From: an uncultured Eubacteriales bacterium | GTDB lineage: Bacteria; Bacillota; Clostridia; Oscillospirales; Oscillospiraceae | DNA length: 31,597 nucleotides | Direction: 5' to 3' | Assembly: GCA_934572535.1 (NCBI GenBank) | Contig: CAKTLJ010000020.1 | Coordinates: 1 to 31,597, forward strand | Shown: piece by piece, positions 29,356 to 31,597 of the stretch | How positions within the stretch are numbered: position 1 is the stretch's first letter | How the letters are laid out: each line of letters starts with the position of its first letter | Notes under the pieces: model-generated | Seen by the model: the letters and a program-made list of their open reading frames with translations, nothing else | Told to the model about the DNA's origin: nothing | Database searches by the model: none | Made by a program: the position numbers and the translations under genes

Positions 29356-30597
29356 TCACTCGTACATGGGGTACTTGTCGGTGATGGACTTGACGCCAGC
29401 GATGACCTCCTCCTGGGCGGTGTCGAACTCGGTGGCGGTCTTCCACATCAGCTTGCCGATGAGGGCCATGTCCTCTTCCTTCAGGCCGCGGCTGGTGGCG
29501 GCGGGCACGCCCACGCGGATGCCGCTGGTGACGAAGGGGGACTGGGGGTCGTCGGGGATGGTGTTCTTGTTGACGGTGATGTTCACCTGGTCCAGGCGCT
29601 TCTCCATCTCCTTGCCGGTGATGTTGGCCTTGCGCAGGTCCACCAGCATCAGGTGGTTGTCGGTGCCGCCGGAGACCAGGTCGAAGCCAGCTTCCATCAG
29701 GCTGGCGGCCAGGGCCTTGGCGTTTTTCAGGACCTGCTCCTGATAGGCCTTGAACTCGGGCTTGAGCGCCTCGCCGAAGGCGACTGCCTTGGCGGTGATG
29801 ATGTGCATCAGGGGGCCGCCCTGCGCGCCGGGGAAGATGGCCTTGTCGATGGTCTTGGCCAGGGACTGCTTGCACAGGATCACGCCGCCGCGGGGGCCGC
29901 GGAGGGTCTTGTGGGTGGTGGTGGTGACCACGTCGGCGTAGGGCACGGGGGAGGGATGCAGCCCGGTGGCGACCAGACCGGCGATGTGGGCCATATCCAC
30001 GAAGAGATAGGCGCCCACCTCCTGGGCGATCTCGCCGAAGGTCTTGAAGTCGATGGTCCGGGGATAGGCGGAGGCACCGGCGATGATCATCTTGGGCTTG
30101 TGCTTCTTGGCCAGGTCGCGGACCTGATCGTAGTCGATGTAGCCCTGGTCGTTCACGCCGTAGGGGACCACGTTGTAGTTCAGGCCGGAGAAGTTCACGG
30201 GGCTGCCGTGGGTCAGGTGGCCGCCGTTGTCCAGGTTCATGCCCATCACGGTGTCGCCGATGTTGCACAGGGCCTGGTAGACGGCGAAGTTGGCGGAGGC
30301 GCCGGAGTGGGGCTGCACGTTGGCGTGCTCCGCGCCGAAGAGCTGCTTGGCGCGGTCGCGGGCCAGGTCCTCGACCACGTCCACGCACTCGCAGCCGCCG
30401 TAGTAGCGCTTGCCGGGGTAGCCCTCGGCGTACTTGTTGGTCAGGACCGTGGAGGCTGCCGCCAGGACGGCCTCGCTGACGAAGTTCTCGGATGCGATCA
30501 GCTCGATATTTCTGCGCTGACGGTCATACTCTGCGCGGACCGCGTTTCCTACCTCGGGGTCCTGCTGAGTCAGGAATTCAATGACGTCTTTGACCAT
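29356..30597 (-). CDS. glyA: Serine hydroxymethyltransferase
   Basis: A 413-aa PLP enzyme interconverting serine plus tetrahydrofolate with glycine plus methylene-tetrahydrofolate. The PLP lysine is in [16 protein letters not shown] (near residue 227), with [11 protein letters not shown] near 30, [15 protein letters not shown] near 56, and [14 protein letters not shown] near 201. Length is standard. The start at 30597 has AAAGGAG about ten bases upstream; the open frame extends 35 codons further through the promoter and is rejected. Single gene, promoter at 30674-30702, back-to-back with that of nth. Confidence 0.97.
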   Translation of the reverse strand: MVKDVIEFLTQQDPEVGNAVRAEYDRQRRNIELIASENFVSEAVLAAASTVLTNKYAEGYPGKRYYGGCECVDVVEDLARDRAKQLFGAEHANVQPHSGASANFAVYQALCNIGDTVMGMNLDNGGHLTHGSPVNFSGLNYNVVPYGVNDQGYIDYDQVRDLAKKHKPKMIIAGASAYPRTIDFKTFGEIAQEVGAYLFVDMAHIAGLVATGLHPSPVPYADVVTTTTHKTLRGPRGGVILCKQSLAKTIDKAIFPGAQGGPLMHIITAKAVAFGEALKPEFKAYQEQVLKNAKALAASLMEAGFDLVSGGTDNHLMLVDLRKANITGKEMEKRLDQVNITVNKNTIPDDPQSPFVTSGIRVGVPAATSRGLKEEDMALIGKLMWKTATEFDTAQEEVIAGVKSITDKYPMYE

Positions 30598-30673
30598 GAT
30601 ACTCTGCTCCTTTGTTGCTTGATGAAATCGTGTTGTAGTGTTGCTGTACTCTCTCAGGTACAAGAACGGGACC

Positions 30674-30702
30674 ATTATACCGCAAATCCCGCAAAAATCC
30701 AA
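30674..30702 (-). promoter_or_regulatory. glyA promoter
   Basis: Minus-strand TTGGAT (30697-30702), 17-bp spacer, TATAAT (30674-30679). Its -35 touches the -35 of the nth promoter (30702-30707). Confidence 0.75.
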
Positions 30703-30730
30703 TGACTACGTCTGCACTTTGTGCTATACT
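30702..30730 (+). promoter_or_regulatory. nth promoter
   Basis: ATGACT (30702-30707), 17-bp spacer, TATACT (30725-30730) with an extended TGC. It shares base 30702 with the glyA -35. Confidence 0.55.
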
Positions 30731-30777
30731 ATTTACACGAAAAACCACGGTATGCTCCAAAGGAATCGGTATTTTTT

Positions 30778-31440
30778 ATGAAAACAACAGAAGACATCCG
30801 CGCGATCATCGAGGAATTGAAGCGCCTCTATCCCCAGCAGAGCCTCTGCTCCCTGCCCTATGAGAAGGACTACGAGCTTCTCTTTGCCGTCCGCCTGGCC
30901 GCCCAGTGCACCGACGAACGGGTGAATCAGGTGACCCCCGCGCTCTACGCGGCCTACCCGTCCCTGGCGGCCCTGGCCGCGGCGGAGCCTGCGGACATCG
31001 AACCGTACATCCACTCCTGCGGCTTCTTCCGGGTCAAGGCCCGGGACATCGTCCTGGCCTCCCGGATGCTGGTGGAGAGCTACGGCGGGGTGGTCCCCGA
31101 CACCATGGAGGAGCTGCTCAAGCTCCCTGGCGTGGGCCGGAAGACCGCCAACCTGATGCTGGGGGACGTCCACCACACCCCCGGCGTGGTGGTGGCGGAC
31201 ACCCACTGCATCCGCATCACCGGCCTGCTGGGCCTGACCGACGGCACCAAGGACCCGGGCAAGGCGGAGCAGCAGCTCCGGGCCTGCCTGCCCCCGGAGG
31301 AGTCCAACGACTTCTGCCACCGGATGGTCCTGCACGGCCGGGCCGTCTGCCGCGCCAGACGCCCCGGCTGCGCCCGCTGCACCCTCCGCGCCTGGTGCGA
31401 TCACTTCGCGGGAGCGGGCGGATCGTTCGCCCCTGGTTGA
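30778..31440 (+). CDS. nth: Endonuclease III
   Basis: A 220-aa base-excision-repair DNA glycosylase/AP lyase removing oxidised pyrimidines. The helix-hairpin-helix ELLKLPGVGRKTANLML (near residue 112) includes the catalytic Lys position, VVADTHCIRITGLLGL holds the catalytic Asp, and the C-terminal 4Fe-4S motif is CX6CX2CX5C (CRARRPGCARCTLRAWC). All key residues are present and the length fits the family (about 210-220 aa). The start at 30778 matches homologues, though AAAGGA is about 13 bases upstream, longer than usual. Confidence 0.95.
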   Translation: MKTTEDIRAIIEELKRLYPQQSLCSLPYEKDYELLFAVRLAAQCTDERVNQVTPALYAAYPSLAALAAAEPADIEPYIHSCGFFRVKARDIVLASRMLVESYGGVVPDTMEELLKLPGVGRKTANLMLGDVHHTPGVVVADTHCIRITGLLGLTDGTKDPGKAEQQLRACLPPEESNDFCHRMVLHGRAVCRARRPGCARCTLRAWCDHFAGAGGSFAPG

Positions 31441-31450
31441 CCGCGCACGA

Positions 31451-31489
31451 AAGAACCCCGGCTTCGCATTGAGCGAAGCCGGGGTTCTT
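31451..31489. terminator. Hairpin between nth and the edge gene
   Basis: AAGAACCCCGGCTTCGC and GCGAAGCCGGGGTTCTT form a perfect 17-bp stem with loop ATTGA. T-runs are short on both strands. It is probably a shared end for nth and the convergent edge gene. Confidence 0.75.
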
Positions 31490-31542
31490 GACACGCAGCA
31501 TTGTCAGTTCTCCGGGGTCCGGTGGGGGAGAGCTGCGGGGGA

Positions 31543-31597
31543 TCAGGTCTCGTAGCGAGTCCAATCCGGGGCCTTGTTCAGGCCGGTCCAGGTCTCG
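31543..31597 (-). CDS. SLH-type surface protein, C-terminal end (partial)
   Basis: The last 17 codons and stop (31543-31545) of a minus-strand gene that continues past the window edge: ETWTGLNKAPDWTRYET. Ten of 17 residues are identical to the end of the 940-aa SLH protein (ESWTALKQNPDWSRYER), including W, T, L, PDW and RYE. It is therefore very probably the tail of a second SLH-domain surface protein. Nothing more of it can be seen here. Confidence 0.7.
   Translation of the reverse strand, partial: ETWTGLNKAPDWTRYET

Noticed and set aside
30598..30673. Possible glycine or other riboswitch before glyA (a CCTGAGAGAG stretch is visible)
   Set aside because: The leader is only about 75 bases, with a 4-bp GTAC stem and no terminator; far too short for a glycine riboswitch aptamer.
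1..31597. CRISPR arrays, rRNA genes, transposases, prophage or defence genes
   Set aside because: No regular spaced direct repeats, rRNA-like sequence or matching protein signatures were seen on either strand.

Overview
The window is strongly GC-rich. It looks like chromosomal DNA of a spore-forming, Gram-positive-lineage Clostridia member, most likely Oscillospiraceae (Flavonifractor/Lawsonibacter/Intestinimonas-like). That placement is inferred from SpoIIID and SpoVT, S-layer-homology (SLH) surface proteins, a DUF951 protein, a RepA_N protein, an Asp23-FakA pair, AGGAGG-type ribosome binding sites and the codon bias. It has not been tested by any search.

Layout. 1-1.8 kb: a metallophosphoesterase, a zinc-ribbon protein and a Cys/Gly-rich membrane micropeptide, bracketed by a 78-bp inverted repeat. 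2.0-4.9 kb: tRNA-Arg(ACG), then a minus-strand DUF1846-asnA operon. 5.0-7.2 kb: a compact Fe-S assembly operon (sufC, one short SufB/D-like scaffold, a hotdog thioesterase). 7.3-9.7 kb: a small membrane protein, then Asp23-fakA. 9.8-10.7 kb: minus-strand spoIIID and a spoVT whose conserved N-terminus is missing. 10.7-13.8 kb: AT-richer DNA with a 940-aa BspA-LRR/SLH surface protein whose composition changes part-way through. 13.9-16.1 kb: an HD hydrolase and gltX. 16.2-20.3 kb: trpS-tagO/wecA-wecB-anchored protein, linking tRNA charging to envelope polymer precursors. 20.3-21.2 kb: three small minus-strand proteins of unknown function. 21.3-24.2 kb: coaX, tRNA-Leu(GAG), a nucleotidyltransferase and an MBL-fold protein. 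24.2-26.5 kb: a chromosomal RepA_N protein with iteron-like repeats, then a DUF951-radical SAM-macrodomain operon. 26.6-31.6 kb: an S1-domain protein, rarA, a small coiled-coil protein with an unusual promoter, glyA, nth, and the last codons of a second SLH protein.

Most genes are housekeeping: translation (gltX, trpS, two tRNAs), one-carbon metabolism (glyA), CoA synthesis (coaX), Fe-S assembly, DNA repair (nth, rarA) and wall or capsule precursor synthesis. The least ordinary places are the inverted-repeat family (1-78, 1715-1792, with short matches elsewhere), the spoVT/SLH junction near 10,665, the mosaic SLH gene and its tail homologue at the right edge, the three-gene cluster at 20.3-21.2 kb, and the promoter with a perfect dyad at 28,943-28,966. 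I saw no CRISPR array, rRNA, transposase or prophage. I do not see a clear, self-contained new system; the candidates are listed as separate findings.
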